Below are positions 42,196-51,868 of a DNA stretch of 64,000 nt, piece after piece (the stretch's first letter is position 1; each line of letters starts with the position of its first letter). Both the position numbers and the translations under genes were made by a program. The stretch lies in the NCBI GenBank assembly GCA_903904685.1, contig CAIVDS010000058.1:1-64000 (forward strand), given 5' to 3'. Under the pieces are notes generated by a model. That model was given only the letters and a program-made list of their open reading frames with translations, searched no databases and was not told the origin of the DNA. Source of the DNA: an uncultured Verrucomicrobiota bacterium. Lineage in GTDB: Bacteria > Verrucomicrobiota > Verrucomicrobiia > Opitutales > Opitutaceae.

Positions 42196-43863
42196 ATGCT
42201 CGCCTGTCGTAATCTTACCGTTCGTCCGCGTATCGGTGCCGCGCCCTTGGTCCACAATGCCACCGCTCGTTTCGGATCTGGGGGCCTGCATGCGCTCATC
42301 GGCCCCTCGGGTTGCGGGAAAACCACGTTGCTCAAGGGCATCCTCGACATCCTGCCCGCCGAAGGGGAAATCCTTCTGCGTGGGCGTCCGCTTGTGTCGA
42401 GGGATGCGTTGTTGAGGGAGGTGGCGTTTGCGCCGCAGTTCAGCATCGCACACGGCAAACTCACGGTGGCCGAATCGGTCGCCTGCTCGCTACGGCTTTA
42501 CCAGTCGGTGGATGATGCGACGGCGGCGTTGCGCATCGGAGAGCTGCTGGGGCTCGTCGGTCTCGCCGAGCGCGGCGACACGCTCGTGGAAAAACTCAGC
42601 GGAGGACAACTACGTCGGTTGGGGCTTGCGTTGGAGTTGACGACCGATCCGGCGTGCCTGTTGTGCGACGAGGTGACCAGCGGGCTCGATCCGCGTTCGG
42701 AGGATCTGATCCTCGCGGTGTTGCGCGCTCTTGTGGAGGAGCGGGGAAAAACCGTGGTGTGCGTCATCCATAACCTCGCGAAGCTTTCCCAGTTCGACAC
42801 GGTCACGGTGATCTACGAGGGATCCGTGGTTTTTCAAGGAACGCTGTCGGCTCTGTTGGCGCACTTCGGGATCGTCGATGCGCTGGAACTTTACGACTGC
42901 CTGAGTCAGCAGCCGCTTGCCTACTGGCAGGAGCGATGGGCGGAAGCGGGGTTGACGCAGACCGAGCCCATCGAGGAAATCGCCTTGTCTGCTCAGCAAG
43001 AACGGAGCCGGCCGTCGTTGTTGTCCCAGTTGGTGACGTTGCTGGGCCGCCGACTGCGCCTGATGTGGCGCGACCGCGGCTACGTTCTGCTCACGCTGGC
43101 GATCACGTTTGGGTTTCCTTGCCTGGTGGTTATTTTCGCGTTGGGCGGATTGCCGCAGATGCATGGGCTGTCGCTCGACCAGGCGGGTGGATTTTTGGAG
43201 ACATTACAAGCGCGTGCATCCTACCGGCAGTCGGCGGCGGAGACGGCCACACTGGTGTCGGGGCTCATCATTTTCCAAGTGATCCTGCTTTGCCTGATGG
43301 GAAGCAATAACGGTGCGCGTGAAATCGCCGCCGAGCGCGGGCTTTATGAAAAGGAACGCATGTCGGGCCTGCGCCCGGCGGCCTATGCGTGGTCGAAGTT
43401 GATCTACGTCGCTTTGCTGGGAGCGGGGCAGGGAGTGTGGATGACGGTTTTCGTCAAGGTGCTTTGTCAATTCCCCGGGGATTGGGGGCCGCAGCTGGCG
43501 GTGCTAAGTGCGGTGGGTGCATCGATGAGTGTGGTCTGTCTCGGGTTGTCCGCTATCCTGCAATCCCCAGACAAGGCCTCGTTGCTTTCGATTTATCTGG
43601 TTGGGTTTCAGCTGCCGCTTTCAGGCGTGGTGCTCGCACTGCCGCCAGCGCTGGTGTGGACGGTGCGACCGTTCATCGCGACCTACTGGGGCTGGGCCGG
43701 CTACCTGACGGCGATGACGGAATCGCGTTTTTACGATGCCGTGGTCATGCTCGACAAAGGCTGGTTGTCGCCGCCGTCGGGTGCGGTGGCGGTGTTGGGG
43801 GCGCATCTGGCCGTGGGCGCCGGACTCCTGTTTTGGGGTTGCCAGAAGAAACGCTGGCCTTAG
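42196..43863 (+). CDS. ABC transporter, ABCG-type fused ATPase-permease
   Basis: A 555-residue half transporter with the ATPase first, as in the ABCG/White order. Walker A GPSGCGKTTLLKG, signature LSGGQLRRLGLALEL, Walker B CLLCDEVTSGLDP and switch His in CVIHNLAKL are intact. The second half (about 285-550) has the ABC-2 type six-helix membrane domain (VLLTLAITFGFPCLVVIF through VGAGLLFWGC). It should work as a homodimer exporting lipids or drugs; the substrate is unknown. Two secreted or lipid-anchored proteins follow, the next after 19 bases. Confidence 0.9.
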   Translation: MLACRNLTVRPRIGAAPLVHNATARFGSGGLHALIGPSGCGKTTLLKGILDILPAEGEILLRGRPLVSRDALLREVAFAPQFSIAHGKLTVAESVACSLRLYQSVDDATAALRIGELLGLVGLAERGDTLVEKLSGGQLRRLGLALELTTDPACLLCDEVTSGLDPRSEDLILAVLRALVEERGKTVVCVIHNLAKLSQFDTVTVIYEGSVVFQGTLSALLAHFGIVDALELYDCLSQQPLAYWQERWAEAGLTQTEPIEEIALSAQQERSRPSLLSQLVTLLGRRLRLMWRDRGYVLLTLAITFGFPCLVVIFALGGLPQMHGLSLDQAGGFLETLQARASYRQSAAETATLVSGLIIFQVILLCLMGSNNGAREIAAERGLYEKERMSGLRPAAYAWSKLIYVALLGAGQGVWMTVFVKVLCQFPGDWGPQLAVLSAVGASMSVVCLGLSAILQSPDKASLLSIYLVGFQLPLSGVVLALPPALVWTVRPFIATYWGWAGYLTAMTESRFYDAVVMLDKGWLSPPSGAVAVLGAHLAVGAGLLFWGCQKKRWP

Positions 43864-43882
43864 CCCTCGTATTAACCCCTCT

Positions 43883-44236
43883 ATGACACGGTTCCTTTCA
43901 GGTTTTGCGATGTTGTCGGTCCTCCTCGCGGGACTGGCTTTCTCCAGTGGCTGCGGACGTTCAGGCGAACCGTTTCCCGTTCATGCATTCATCGCGGCGC
44001 CGGATAATTTGCAGGGCAACCGCTACCAATTGGAAGCCGAGGTGGATGCTCAGCTCAACTGGCGTGAAGGCGTGGGCCGGATCATCGCCGTGCGGCCGTT
44101 GAAGGGCGACGTGCGCCTGCCCATTTTCATCGCCGATTCCCTTAAGGCCAATCTGCTGGTCGCGCAGCGCTACCGCTTTGCCATCAGCGTTCGCAAGGGC
44201 GGCCTTCTTTACGTCGAGCATCTGGATAAACTCTGA
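43883..44236 (+). CDS. Hypothetical small exported protein (possible lipoprotein)
   Basis: A 117-residue protein. The N-terminal hydrophobic stretch GFAMLSVLLAGLAFSSGCGR ends in a cysteine that could be a lipidation site, although the residues before it are not the classical LAGC. The body DNLQGNRYQLEAEVDAQL and RYRFAISVRKGG suggests a small beta domain, perhaps an OB-like fold. Not recognised. It lies between the ABC transporter and a large exported protein (4 bases to the next gene), suggesting an envelope operon. Confidence 0.7.
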   Translation: MTRFLSGFAMLSVLLAGLAFSSGCGRSGEPFPVHAFIAAPDNLQGNRYQLEAEVDAQLNWREGVGRIIAVRPLKGDVRLPIFIADSLKANLLVAQRYRFAISVRKGGLLYVEHLDKL

Positions 44237-44240
44237 CCCC

Positions 44241-46427
44241 ATGCACCGCTTCCTTTTATTTTTCGTCGTCGCCGCGTTGGTCGCCTCGTCTTGTGTCGAG
44301 GCGCAAAATGCATCGCCGGTGGGCCGGGCGGCGGCCCCCGTCAAGACCCTCAGTGCGGGTAGCAGTGCCACCGCCGCGGCGGACGCCGCCGATCAAAAGC
44401 CCGCCGCGGCGGACAGCATGACTCGTGCGGTCAACATCAACAGCCTCGAGAGCGGCACATTGTTGAAGATCATCAGCCAGGCCTTCGACACCAACTCCGA
44501 CTCGATTAACCCTGAAAACGGCACCTTCAACTGGAAGGGGCATAGCTACGATATCGGTCAGTTCCGTGTTTTTCGCGGCCGTTTCGAGCGCTATCTCTCG
44601 CTCCCTCCGACCAAGGACGACAAGGCCTATGGCGATACGCTGAACCAGATCACCGAGCTCCTTTCGACCCGCAATGGCGACGGTGCTGCCGGCAACGTAA
44701 TGGAAGCGTGGAAGCTTCTTTACCGTGCTTCCGATTATGATGCGGATGGCGGCAACAGTCTCGGGGTGGCTAATCAGGTTTTCAACGCTTGGCGCATCCG
44801 TGACGAAAAGCAGGCGCTCACCGTTGCGCAAAATGAACTCGAACACATTCGCCATCAGCAAGAGGGCAGCTTGGTTTACGGCGCCGACGCGCTTGCCGCC
44901 GAGACCGGTCAGACGGCGTCGGATGCGGTTTCATCTGCGGCGATTTTGGGCAATTTAACCACGGGCACCGCCACGAATGCCAATACCTCCGGCACCACTC
45001 AGGGCAGCACTCCGACCACGCCCGCCGCCGCTGGCACAGGCAATGCGGGAAACAAGAACTCTGGTGGGCAAAAACCTAAGACCGGTCAGGTTGGCAATGG
45101 AGGCATGGTCGGCCCGACCGGCCAGCTCTTCCGCGCCCGCGAACTCGCGGAGACCGAGGCCAAGATCCAAGCCCTTTCCGTCGCCGGACTGTTGTCCGTC
45201 ACCCAGGCAAAGCTCCAGTTCCAGAGCCAGATCATGAGCTTGTTTCTCCAGCGCCGCTTTCAGCACTGCCTCATCGCGGCGAGTTTTTACCGGTTTATTT
45301 TCAAGGGATCGCACCAAAACCTCGAAGTGGGCAAGAAGGAGATGGCCACCTTCATGCCTTCGAGCGATCTTGCCTTCACCGTCGAGACTATCGAATTTCT
45401 CGCGCGTGAGGCGATCAACGACGTGAACAGCGGCATGGCGTCCGTGCGGTCCAGCTACGACGACAACCGTAAGATCGCCGCGCTCGAACGCCTGCAGGAA
45501 ACGTTTTTCCTCGGCGAATATCTGCCCTCCGTCACACAGTTCGAGACCGCCCGCAAGGAGTCGCTCCTGACCATCTATCGCAAGGTCGATGAGGCGCGGA
45601 AGCTCGCCGATCTGCGCGACTACGCCGCGGTTGTCCGCTTAAACAACGAGATCACCGCGCTCACCAGCGATTTCCGGGGCGCCGAGGTCAACGCTGCCGT
45701 GAGTTCCGCCCAGCGCATGAGCTCGCTCGCCCTCAGCGCGGCGCAGCAGTCCGCCGCCAATGGCGAATATCCCAAGGCGCAGGAATTTGTGGAGAAGGCC
45801 GCCCAGCTCTGGCCCCTTAACCCCGACATCAAATCCTACAGCGACAACATGGCCTCGCAGGCCAACATGGGGACGCAGGCCGCGTTGTTTTTCGACGAGG
45901 CGTTCAAGCGTGACGACTATCGCCGTATCTATGAAAAACGGGCCGAGCTCGCGGTGGCTTTTCTCAGCGACACCGTTCGCGGTCCCCAGCTCAAGGCGGT
46001 GATCGATCGCATGGCCCGCGTGGAAATGTATTTGGCCCAAGCCGACGAACTGCTCGCCCAAAACAACGCCTTTTCGGCATGGGAGTCGCTCGTTGGTGCC
46101 ACGACGTTTGCACCCAATGACGTCGAACTCAACCAGCGCATGTCCACGCTCGCCCCTCGTGTCGCTGATTTTGTCGGACGGCTCGACCAAGCCAAGCGCT
46201 ACGAGGCCGACAAACACTACGCTGCCAGCCTGACCAACTATCTTGCGGCGCAGGATATTCATCCGGCAAGCCAGCTTGCACGTCTGGGGCTTGCGCGCGT
46301 GGCCGAGTCCATCATGGACCAGGTTGCCGCCGAGAGCCCGACCGCCGTCGCCCCGACTGTCCCGACCGCCCCGGCAGACCAGGTTGCCGCCGAGAAAACG
46401 GCTGTCGTCACCCCGGTTGACAAGTAA
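44241..46427 (+). CDS. Large exported helical repeat (TPR-like) protein
   Basis: A 728-residue protein with a signal peptide (FLLFFVVAALVASSCVEA, cleavage near AQN). Residues about 25-60 and 245-300 are low complexity (Ala/Thr/Gly/Asn linkers). The rest is helical with TPR-like pieces near the C-terminus (AQEFVEKAAQLWPLNPDI, WESLVGATTFAPNDVELN, KHYAASLTNYLAAQDIHP). The C-terminal tail is Pro/Ala/Val-rich with repeated VAAE and PTAP. No catalytic motif. It is likely periplasmic or surface-bound; family unknown to me. It is the last gene of the ABC transporter group. Confidence 0.75.
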   Translation: MHRFLLFFVVAALVASSCVEAQNASPVGRAAAPVKTLSAGSSATAAADAADQKPAAADSMTRAVNINSLESGTLLKIISQAFDTNSDSINPENGTFNWKGHSYDIGQFRVFRGRFERYLSLPPTKDDKAYGDTLNQITELLSTRNGDGAAGNVMEAWKLLYRASDYDADGGNSLGVANQVFNAWRIRDEKQALTVAQNELEHIRHQQEGSLVYGADALAAETGQTASDAVSSAAILGNLTTGTATNANTSGTTQGSTPTTPAAAGTGNAGNKNSGGQKPKTGQVGNGGMVGPTGQLFRARELAETEAKIQALSVAGLLSVTQAKLQFQSQIMSLFLQRRFQHCLIAASFYRFIFKGSHQNLEVGKKEMATFMPSSDLAFTVETIEFLAREAINDVNSGMASVRSSYDDNRKIAALERLQETFFLGEYLPSVTQFETARKESLLTIYRKVDEARKLADLRDYAAVVRLNNEITALTSDFRGAEVNAAVSSAQRMSSLALSAAQQSAANGEYPKAQEFVEKAAQLWPLNPDIKSYSDNMASQANMGTQAALFFDEAFKRDDYRRIYEKRAELAVAFLSDTVRGPQLKAVIDRMARVEMYLAQADELLAQNNAFSAWESLVGATTFAPNDVELNQRMSTLAPRVADFVGRLDQAKRYEADKHYAASLTNYLAAQDIHPASQLARLGLARVAESIMDQVAAESPTAVAPTVPTAPADQVAAEKTAVVTPVDK

Positions 46428-46505
46428 CGCGCATCGGAACAGTTTCCGTTTGGCAATCTAGGACGGTGTGGATATAACCTCTCCAGTTTCAACCCCAGCC
46501 CCACC

Positions 46506-47030
46506 ATGATAAGAATTGATGCCCACGATCTGGATGTTTACGTGAAGGCGCACCGTAGTGGTCCATTGTTCGCGATTCTCGACGAGGTGCGTGATTATGT
46601 GTTCATCAAGGACGTCGAGGGGTGCTTTCTCTTCAGCAACCGGGCGCACTTGGCCCATCTAGGGCGCAAGGAATCCGAGGTGCTGGGCAAAACCGATTTT
46701 GATTTGTTTCCGGCCAGACTGGCCGAGGAATTTTACGCTTCCGAGACGCATTTGTTTGAAACGCAAATTCCGGTGATTCGGCTTCAGGAATCCGTCGGTG
46801 CAAGCGGGAAAAAATTTTATTCCACCGCCATCAAGTTTCTCATCTGCGACAAACGTGACAACGCGCTGGGTTTGGTGGGCAGCGTGCATCGAATCGCCGC
46901 GGAAGACTCTTTGGATGTGGAGCAGTCCAGAGAGCACATCCTGTCTATCCTGCGCCATCAGCCGGGGGTGACTCACAGTCAGTTCAAGGCTTTCGAGGCG
47001 TCCTTGCCCGCGTTGCTGGGCAAACACTAA
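46506..47030 (+). CDS. PAS-domain protein
   Basis: A 174-residue protein with a single PAS fold (about 25-140): DYVFIKDVEGCFLFSNRAHL, LGRKESEVLGKTDFDLFP and the C-terminal strand ALGLVGSVHRIAAED. No kinase, cyclase or other output domain follows, only about 35 helical residues. It could be a signalling adaptor, or a sensor for an unlinked kinase. Convergent with the cyclophilin gene. Confidence 0.82.
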   Translation: MIRIDAHDLDVYVKAHRSGPLFAILDEVRDYVFIKDVEGCFLFSNRAHLAHLGRKESEVLGKTDFDLFPARLAEEFYASETHLFETQIPVIRLQESVGASGKKFYSTAIKFLICDKRDNALGLVGSVHRIAAEDSLDVEQSREHILSILRHQPGVTHSQFKAFEASLPALLGKH

Positions 47031-47032
47031 AA

Positions 47033-47059
47033 ACCGGCTCCGCGTGGGCGGAAGCCGGT
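47033..47059 (-). terminator. Rho-independent terminator of the cyclophilin gene
   Basis: ACCGGCT-CCGC-GTGG-GCGG-AAGCCGGT forms a GC-rich stem; on the minus strand it is followed by TTTTTAG directly after the PpiB stop region. There is no T-run on the plus strand. Confidence 0.78.
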
Positions 47060-47078
47060 CGGGGGAACATCAGGTTGC

Positions 47079-47591
47079 TCAAGCGACCGCCACGATGCGG
47101 ATGCTCTCGACCTCGACGCGGTCGATGGGCGTGCTCTTCTCGCCGCCGCTGCCGTGCGTCGTGGGGACGTTGGCGATCTTCTCCAAAACACCGTCGCCGC
47201 CGACGATCTGGCCGAACGCGGTGTATTGCTTGTCGAGGAAGCGGGCATCGCCGTGGCAGATGAAAAACTGGCAGCCGGCAGAATCTGGGCTGGCGGAGCG
47301 GGCCATCGAGAGCACGCCACGCACGTGGGCCTTGGCGTTGAATTCGGCTTTCACCTTGTAGCCGGGATCGCCGGTGCCGGGCATGCCGCGTGCGCCCTTT
47401 TTGGTGTTGGGGCAGCCGCCCTGGATCATGAAACCTTTGATGATACGGTGGAATGCGGTGCCATCGTAAAATTTGTCGTTGGCGAGTTTTTTGAAGTTCT
47501 CGACCGTTTTGGGGGCGACGTCGGACCAGAAGGCGACGGTCATTTCGCCGTAGGAAGTCTTGATGATGGCTTGTTCGGTGGGAGTGCTCAT
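47079..47591 (-). CDS. ppiB: Peptidyl-prolyl cis-trans isomerase, cyclophilin type
   Basis: A 170-residue cyclophilin that speeds proline isomerisation in folding. Catalytic blocks are FYDGTAFHRIIKGFMIQGGC (Arg and Phe of FHRxxxxFMxQGG), LSMARSASPDSAGCQFFICH and YTAFGQIVGG. There is no signal peptide, so cytosolic. It is monocistronic, with its own terminator, and divergent from the desulfurase gene. Confidence 0.94.
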   Translation of the reverse strand: MSTPTEQAIIKTSYGEMTVAFWSDVAPKTVENFKKLANDKFYDGTAFHRIIKGFMIQGGCPNTKKGARGMPGTGDPGYKVKAEFNAKAHVRGVLSMARSASPDSAGCQFFICHGDARFLDKQYTAFGQIVGGDGVLEKIANVPTTHGSGGEKSTPIDRVEVESIRIVAVA

Positions 47592-47700
47592 GGGAAAACC
47601 GCCAGCAAGCCACCGCCTGATGCGCAGGGCAAGCCAAAGGAAATCGAACCTTTTGGAGGCGGTTCGTCGTTTTGGGATTTGGCCTTTTGAAATTTGAGGG

Positions 47701-48858
47701 TTGGCTGTGCGCGTGCCCTATTTCGATCACAACGCCACCACGCCTCTTGCGCCCGTTGCCCGCGACGCCTGGCTCAAGGCTCAGGACGAGGTATGGCAAA
47801 ATCCATCCAGCCCCTACCGTGCGGCGGTGCAGGTGAAGCTCCGACTAGACGCGGCTCGCGAAAAACTGGCCCTCGTTCTTGGCGGCGAGTCGGAGCACTA
47901 TGTGTTTACTTCAGGGGCCACCGAGGCGGCCAATCTCGTGTTGGCGCACTGGGCGCGGGTGCTGCCGGCGGATGCGGTCGTCGCATTGAATCCGACCGAG
48001 CACCCCTGCGTGCGTGACGCAGCCTTGTATTATTTTGGTGACCGCGTGCGCTGGCTCGATGTGATCCGTGCCGGTGTGGTAAGCGTTGAAACCGTCAAGG
48101 CGGTCGTCGGCCGGGTGGGCGCGGTGGCGATCATGGCGGCGAACAATGAAACTGGCGTGATCCAGCCGTGGGCGGCGATCGCGGCTGTGTGTCGCTCGGC
48201 GTGCGTGCCATATTTGTGCGATGCTTCGCAGTGGCTCGGCAAACTGCCGGCGGGCGGTTTGGGCGATGTGGATTTTGTGATCGGCGCGGCGCATAAATTC
48301 GGCGGACCCAAGGGCGTGGGGTTTCTCAAAATTGGGGCGCAGGCCGAGGGGCTGCGCGGACAGTCAGGCGGTGCGCAGGAGCGCGGTCACCGCGCGGGCA
48401 CGGAGGATTTCCCGTCCATCGCGGCGATGGTAGCCGCGCTTGCTGAGGCGGAGGGGAAACAAATGCTTCTCGAAACGGAGCGACTGCGCTGGCGGGAGGT
48501 GTTTGAGCAAGCCGCGCTCGCGGCGGTGCCGGGCGTTCAAGTCGTGGGTGCGGGGGCGGACCGGCTCTGGAATACCGTTTTATTACTGATGCCCCACGGC
48601 GAAAATCACCGCTGGGTCGCTCGGCTCGACAAGCGCGGCTTTCAGGTTTCCACGGGCTCGGCGTGCGCGACCGGCAAGGAAGGCCCGTCGCACGTGCTCG
48701 CCGCGATGGGTTATACGGCGGAGGAGGCGAAGCGTGTCATTCGCGTGAGCGCCGGATGGGAGACGGGTGCGGATGACTGGCAGGCGCTGGCGGCTGCCTT
48801 AACCGAAGTGACGATGGAACTGAATTCCGGCGATGTAGATCACGTGGTTCAAGTTTGA
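47701..48858 (+). CDS. Cysteine desulfurase (NifS/IscS-like)
   Basis: A 385-residue PLP enzyme that takes sulfur from cysteine for Fe-S clusters or thiolation. PYFDHNATTPLAP is the family start, the PLP lysine is in AAHKFGGPKGVGFL, and the persulfide cysteine is in FQVSTGSACATGKEG, a short loop near class II of the NifS/IscS fold. HRAGTEDFPSIAAM is also typical. Start: TTG at 47701, or GTG at 47707, since no ATG precedes the conserved N-terminus. No iscU or iscR is nearby. Confidence 0.9.
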   Translation: MAVRVPYFDHNATTPLAPVARDAWLKAQDEVWQNPSSPYRAAVQVKLRLDAAREKLALVLGGESEHYVFTSGATEAANLVLAHWARVLPADAVVALNPTEHPCVRDAALYYFGDRVRWLDVIRAGVVSVETVKAVVGRVGAVAIMAANNETGVIQPWAAIAAVCRSACVPYLCDASQWLGKLPAGGLGDVDFVIGAAHKFGGPKGVGFLKIGAQAEGLRGQSGGAQERGHRAGTEDFPSIAAMVAALAEAEGKQMLLETERLRWREVFEQAALAAVPGVQVVGAGADRLWNTVLLLMPHGENHRWVARLDKRGFQVSTGSACATGKEGPSHVLAAMGYTAEEAKRVIRVSAGWETGADDWQALAAALTEVTMELNSGDVDHVVQV

Positions 48859-48888
48859 GTGGAGCACGCAGTTTTCGCAGAGCGGTGC

Positions 48889-49854
48889 TTATTGATTTTT
48901 CCTCGCCCAGAGCCGGAGGGAGCTGAGCAGAAATTCCTCCAGCGCGGCGGACTCGTTGAGGTTTACGCGTAGCAGACCCACGTCGTGTTCGAGTTTTTCG
49001 ATGGCGGCGGTGAGCGCTCGCCGGGTGGATGCGTCGCCTTGGCGCAGGCGGGTCAGCGCGAACGTGCGGGTTGCGTGCTCGATGTCGGCGAAGAGGCGGG
49101 AGCGGAGGCCGTTGGCGATGCCGGTCTCGATGGCGACCTGCTCGTCCTCGTCGAGGTCGGGCGGGAGCTTGGCTTTTTTGAGTTTCCAAATCTCGCCCGT
49201 GGCGAAGTCCAAAACGGTGGAGAAACGGGCGATCAGGCCGTAGGCGGCGAAGACCGAGTCGGCGACGGCTTTTTTGTCGGCGACACCTTCGCTGAGGCGG
49301 CCGAGCCAGTCTTGGTAGTCGCCGAGCCAGGAGGTCCAGCCGTCGGGGGTGAAGGTCGTGCTCGCGCCGGGGAAACGGAAGTGCAGGCACCGGCTGCGGA
49401 TGGTGGTCAGCAACGCGTAGGGGCGCGTGGTGAGCATGAGCAGGGTGGTGTTGGGCGGCGGCTCCTCGAGGGTTTTGAGGAAGATGTTGGCCGCTGCGGT
49501 GTTCATGCGGTCGCACTCGTGGATGATGGCGACCTTGCGCGTGGCGACGGTGGGGGAGACCTGGACCTTGCCGATGAGGTCGCGGGTGGCGTCGGCGGAT
49601 ATCTGGCGCATTTTGCCCGCGGGCCGCAGGGCGAAGCAGTCGGGATGCGCGTCGGGCGGGAAGGGGGCGCTGGACGCGGGGGTGTTGAGCAGCCGGTCCG
49701 CGATGGCGAGGGCGACGGCGAGCAGGGTCTCGTGGTCGTCGCCGGTGACGAGCAGACTGTGCGAGAGGCGGCGACGCTCGATGGCGCGCTCGATGACCGC
49801 GACGGCCGGAGTGCCGGCAAGCGAGGAGGGCCAGGGAGCGGATTCAAAAGCCAT
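48889..49854 (-). CDS. holB: DNA polymerase III subunit delta'
   Basis: A 321-residue clamp-loader subunit. SLLVTGDDHETLLAVALAIA occupies the P-loop position but lacks GxxGxGK, as usual for delta', which does not bind ATP. NTAAANIFLKTLEEPPPNTT and LMLTTRPYALLTTIRSRC (Ser-Arg-Cys box) are the strongest family blocks. It follows tmk by 66 bases on the same strand, the common tmk-holB order. Confidence 0.88.
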   Translation of the reverse strand: MAFESAPWPSSLAGTPAVAVIERAIERRRLSHSLLVTGDDHETLLAVALAIADRLLNTPASSAPFPPDAHPDCFALRPAGKMRQISADATRDLIGKVQVSPTVATRKVAIIHECDRMNTAAANIFLKTLEEPPPNTTLLMLTTRPYALLTTIRSRCLHFRFPGASTTFTPDGWTSWLGDYQDWLGRLSEGVADKKAVADSVFAAYGLIARFSTVLDFATGEIWKLKKAKLPPDLDEDEQVAIETGIANGLRSRLFADIEHATRTFALTRLRQGDASTRRALTAAIEKLEHDVGLLRVNLNESAALEEFLLSSLRLWARKNQ

Positions 49855-49920
49855 GGTTAGGGGATCGGAGTGATGGCCCGGCGGACAAACGACAGGCTCG
49901 CACCCATGGAAGACCGGCGT

Positions 49921-50568
49921 TCAGCCGAGGAATTTCTGGATGTCGTGCCAGATTTCCTTCTCGAGGGCGTCCTCTTTTTGCGTGCCGTCGATCACGAGGA
50001 ACTTGCGGGGGAGGCTGCGGGCGAGAAGCAGGTAGCCCTCGCGGACCTTGTTGTAGAACTCGATATTCTCGCGCTCCATGCGATCGGGCAGGTCTGAGGC
50101 GCGCTGGCGGACGCGGGCGAGGCCGACTTCGGTGGGCACGTCAATGATGACAGTGAGGTCGGGCATGACGTTGCCAACGGCGAACTGGTTGATGAGATTG
50201 ACCGGATCCATCGCGAGGTTGCGGGCAACGCCTTGGTAAACCGTGGTCGAGTCGAGGAAGCGGTCGCACAGCACGATGGCGCCGCGCAGAAGGGCGGGGG
50301 CGATGATCTCGCGCACCAACTGGGCGCGCGCGGCGGTGAAGAGAAGGAGCTCGGTCTCGGCGCACATCTCGTCGCCCTTGGAATTGTGGACGATGATGCT
50401 GCGGATATGTTCGCCGATCTCGGTGCCACCGGGTTCGCGGGTGGTGAGGACTTCGCGTCCGAGCAGTTGGAAGTGATTCGCGAGGCGGGCGATCTGGGTG
50501 GATTTACCACTGCCCTCGGAACCTTCGAAGGTGATGAGTTTGCCGACGGGTTTTTGTTTCAGTGGCAT
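49921..50568 (-). CDS. tmk: Thymidylate kinase
   Basis: A 215-residue P-loop kinase making dTDP from dTMP. The P-loop is FEGSEGSGKSTQIARL, the DR(Y/H) box is CDRFLDSTTVYQG, and LTTREPGGTEIGEHIRS is the substrate-binding region. The N-terminus starts shortly before the P-loop as expected. Between a PfkB-type kinase and holB in one minus-strand unit. Confidence 0.95.
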   Translation of the reverse strand: MPLKQKPVGKLITFEGSEGSGKSTQIARLANHFQLLGREVLTTREPGGTEIGEHIRSIIVHNSKGDEMCAETELLLFTAARAQLVREIIAPALLRGAIVLCDRFLDSTTVYQGVARNLAMDPVNLINQFAVGNVMPDLTVIIDVPTEVGLARVRQRASDLPDRMERENIEFYNKVREGYLLLARSLPRKFLVIDGTQKEDALEKEIWHDIQKFLG

Positions 50569-50617
50569 GAACAGAAGATGAGACGGTGCTGGCAGCGGCG
50601 CAATCGTTTAGCGTGGG

Positions 50618-51727
50618 CTACTGCCAATTGGTCAGCAGGGTTTGGAGATCGGCGATCGCGGGGCTCTGGCCGGTGCGAACATAGTGACCGGAGGTGCTGA
50701 CGCCCATGGCGAGGCAGGACTCTGGGGAGAGGCCGAGCAACTGGCCGTTGGAGAAGCCGGCGTTGAAGTGATCGCCGGCGCCGGTGGTGATGAGCGGTTT
50801 TTCGGTGTAGGGACCAGGAACCCAAGAAGTGCCGGTGGCGGTGGCGCAGGCGGCGGATTCTCGGGGATGAATGACCACGGTGGAGAGGGAGAGTTTCTCG
50901 CGAATGGCGGTGGTGCCGGCACGCAGGCCGGACTCTGTGCTGTCGATCGCGGGGAGACCGAGCGCGGCGACGACCTGCTGGGATTCCTTGAGGTTCAGGC
51001 CTAGGGTGACACGGCCGAATTTTTCAAATTTCCCGATGGTCGCGAGCGCGTGGAGGAGGTCGTCGCGTGAGCGTTTCTCCGGGTCGGCGAGATCGAAGAA
51101 AAACAGGCGTTCGCGGGCGGGTAACTTTGGCAGCACGCCGTCCACCAAGGCGGTGAAAATAGCCGTCATATTCGGGATCATCGTCCAGTTGACCAAGGCG
51201 ATGAGATCGGCGGCGCCTAGCGCCTGAACCAAGGCGCCCTCGCCCATCTTTTCAAGGAGGCGGGCGAAAGTGATTTCATCGAGGCTGCGCATCTGGCCGA
51301 GCATGAGCTTGCCGTCGGTGAACTCGACCGCGGTGGTGGCGGCGGGATCGCAGAGCGAGACGACATCGGCCCGGCTGGCGAAGTCCTGAAAAACGGAATG
51401 GATCGCTGCACGGCCGAGGGCGCCGATGTACTTGAGCTTTCCGCCGGCCGCAAGGAGCGCGTTGGCCATGATCGGGCCGTTGCCACCCAGCTTGTCCATG
51501 CGCGGATAGAACTCGATGTTGGTGCTTTTGCCGGCGGCCCCGAGGATGCGGTTGCCGAAATCCGTGATCGTCGTGATCGGGGTGAACGCTTCGCCCTGCG
51601 CGGTGCGCAAAGCCACCGGCGTGACGATCGTATCGACGAAGCCATCGAAGCCGACGATGGAAAGTTTGTCGCGCAGATCGGCATCGTGGTTGCTCAGGGC
51701 GGTCAGCGTGCGGGTCTTGAAATTCAT
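50618..51727 (-). CDS. PfkB-family carbohydrate kinase
   Basis: A 369-residue ribokinase-fold kinase. The N-terminal G-rich lid region IEFYPRMDKLGGNGPIMANAL and the C-terminal ATP/anion-hole motif LITTGAGDHFNAGF are present. The second motif has His in place of the usual Ala or Thr after GAGD, a variation within the family. The sugar substrate cannot be read from the sequence. The ATG before NFKTRTLTALSN is chosen; the open frame continues 37 codons upstream without similarity. It begins the unit with tmk and holB, 49 bases from tmk. Confidence 0.85.
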   Translation of the reverse strand: MNFKTRTLTALSNHDADLRDKLSIVGFDGFVDTIVTPVALRTAQGEAFTPITTITDFGNRILGAAGKSTNIEFYPRMDKLGGNGPIMANALLAAGGKLKYIGALGRAAIHSVFQDFASRADVVSLCDPAATTAVEFTDGKLMLGQMRSLDEITFARLLEKMGEGALVQALGAADLIALVNWTMIPNMTAIFTALVDGVLPKLPARERLFFFDLADPEKRSRDDLLHALATIGKFEKFGRVTLGLNLKESQQVVAALGLPAIDSTESGLRAGTTAIREKLSLSTVVIHPRESAACATATGTSWVPGPYTEKPLITTGAGDHFNAGFSNGQLLGLSPESCLAMGVSTSGHYVRTGQSPAIADLQTLLTNWQ

Positions 51728-51868
51728 AGGGTTGAAAGTTGGCAGGTGAGGGAAGGTTCCGCAATAAGCCCGGGCAACCAGATTCGCACGGATCAAATCG
51801 CCATGATTTCCGTTGAATGGCCAAGGCAAACCCTCCAACGCTTATCGTCCTTTACACGCACTTTTTCG

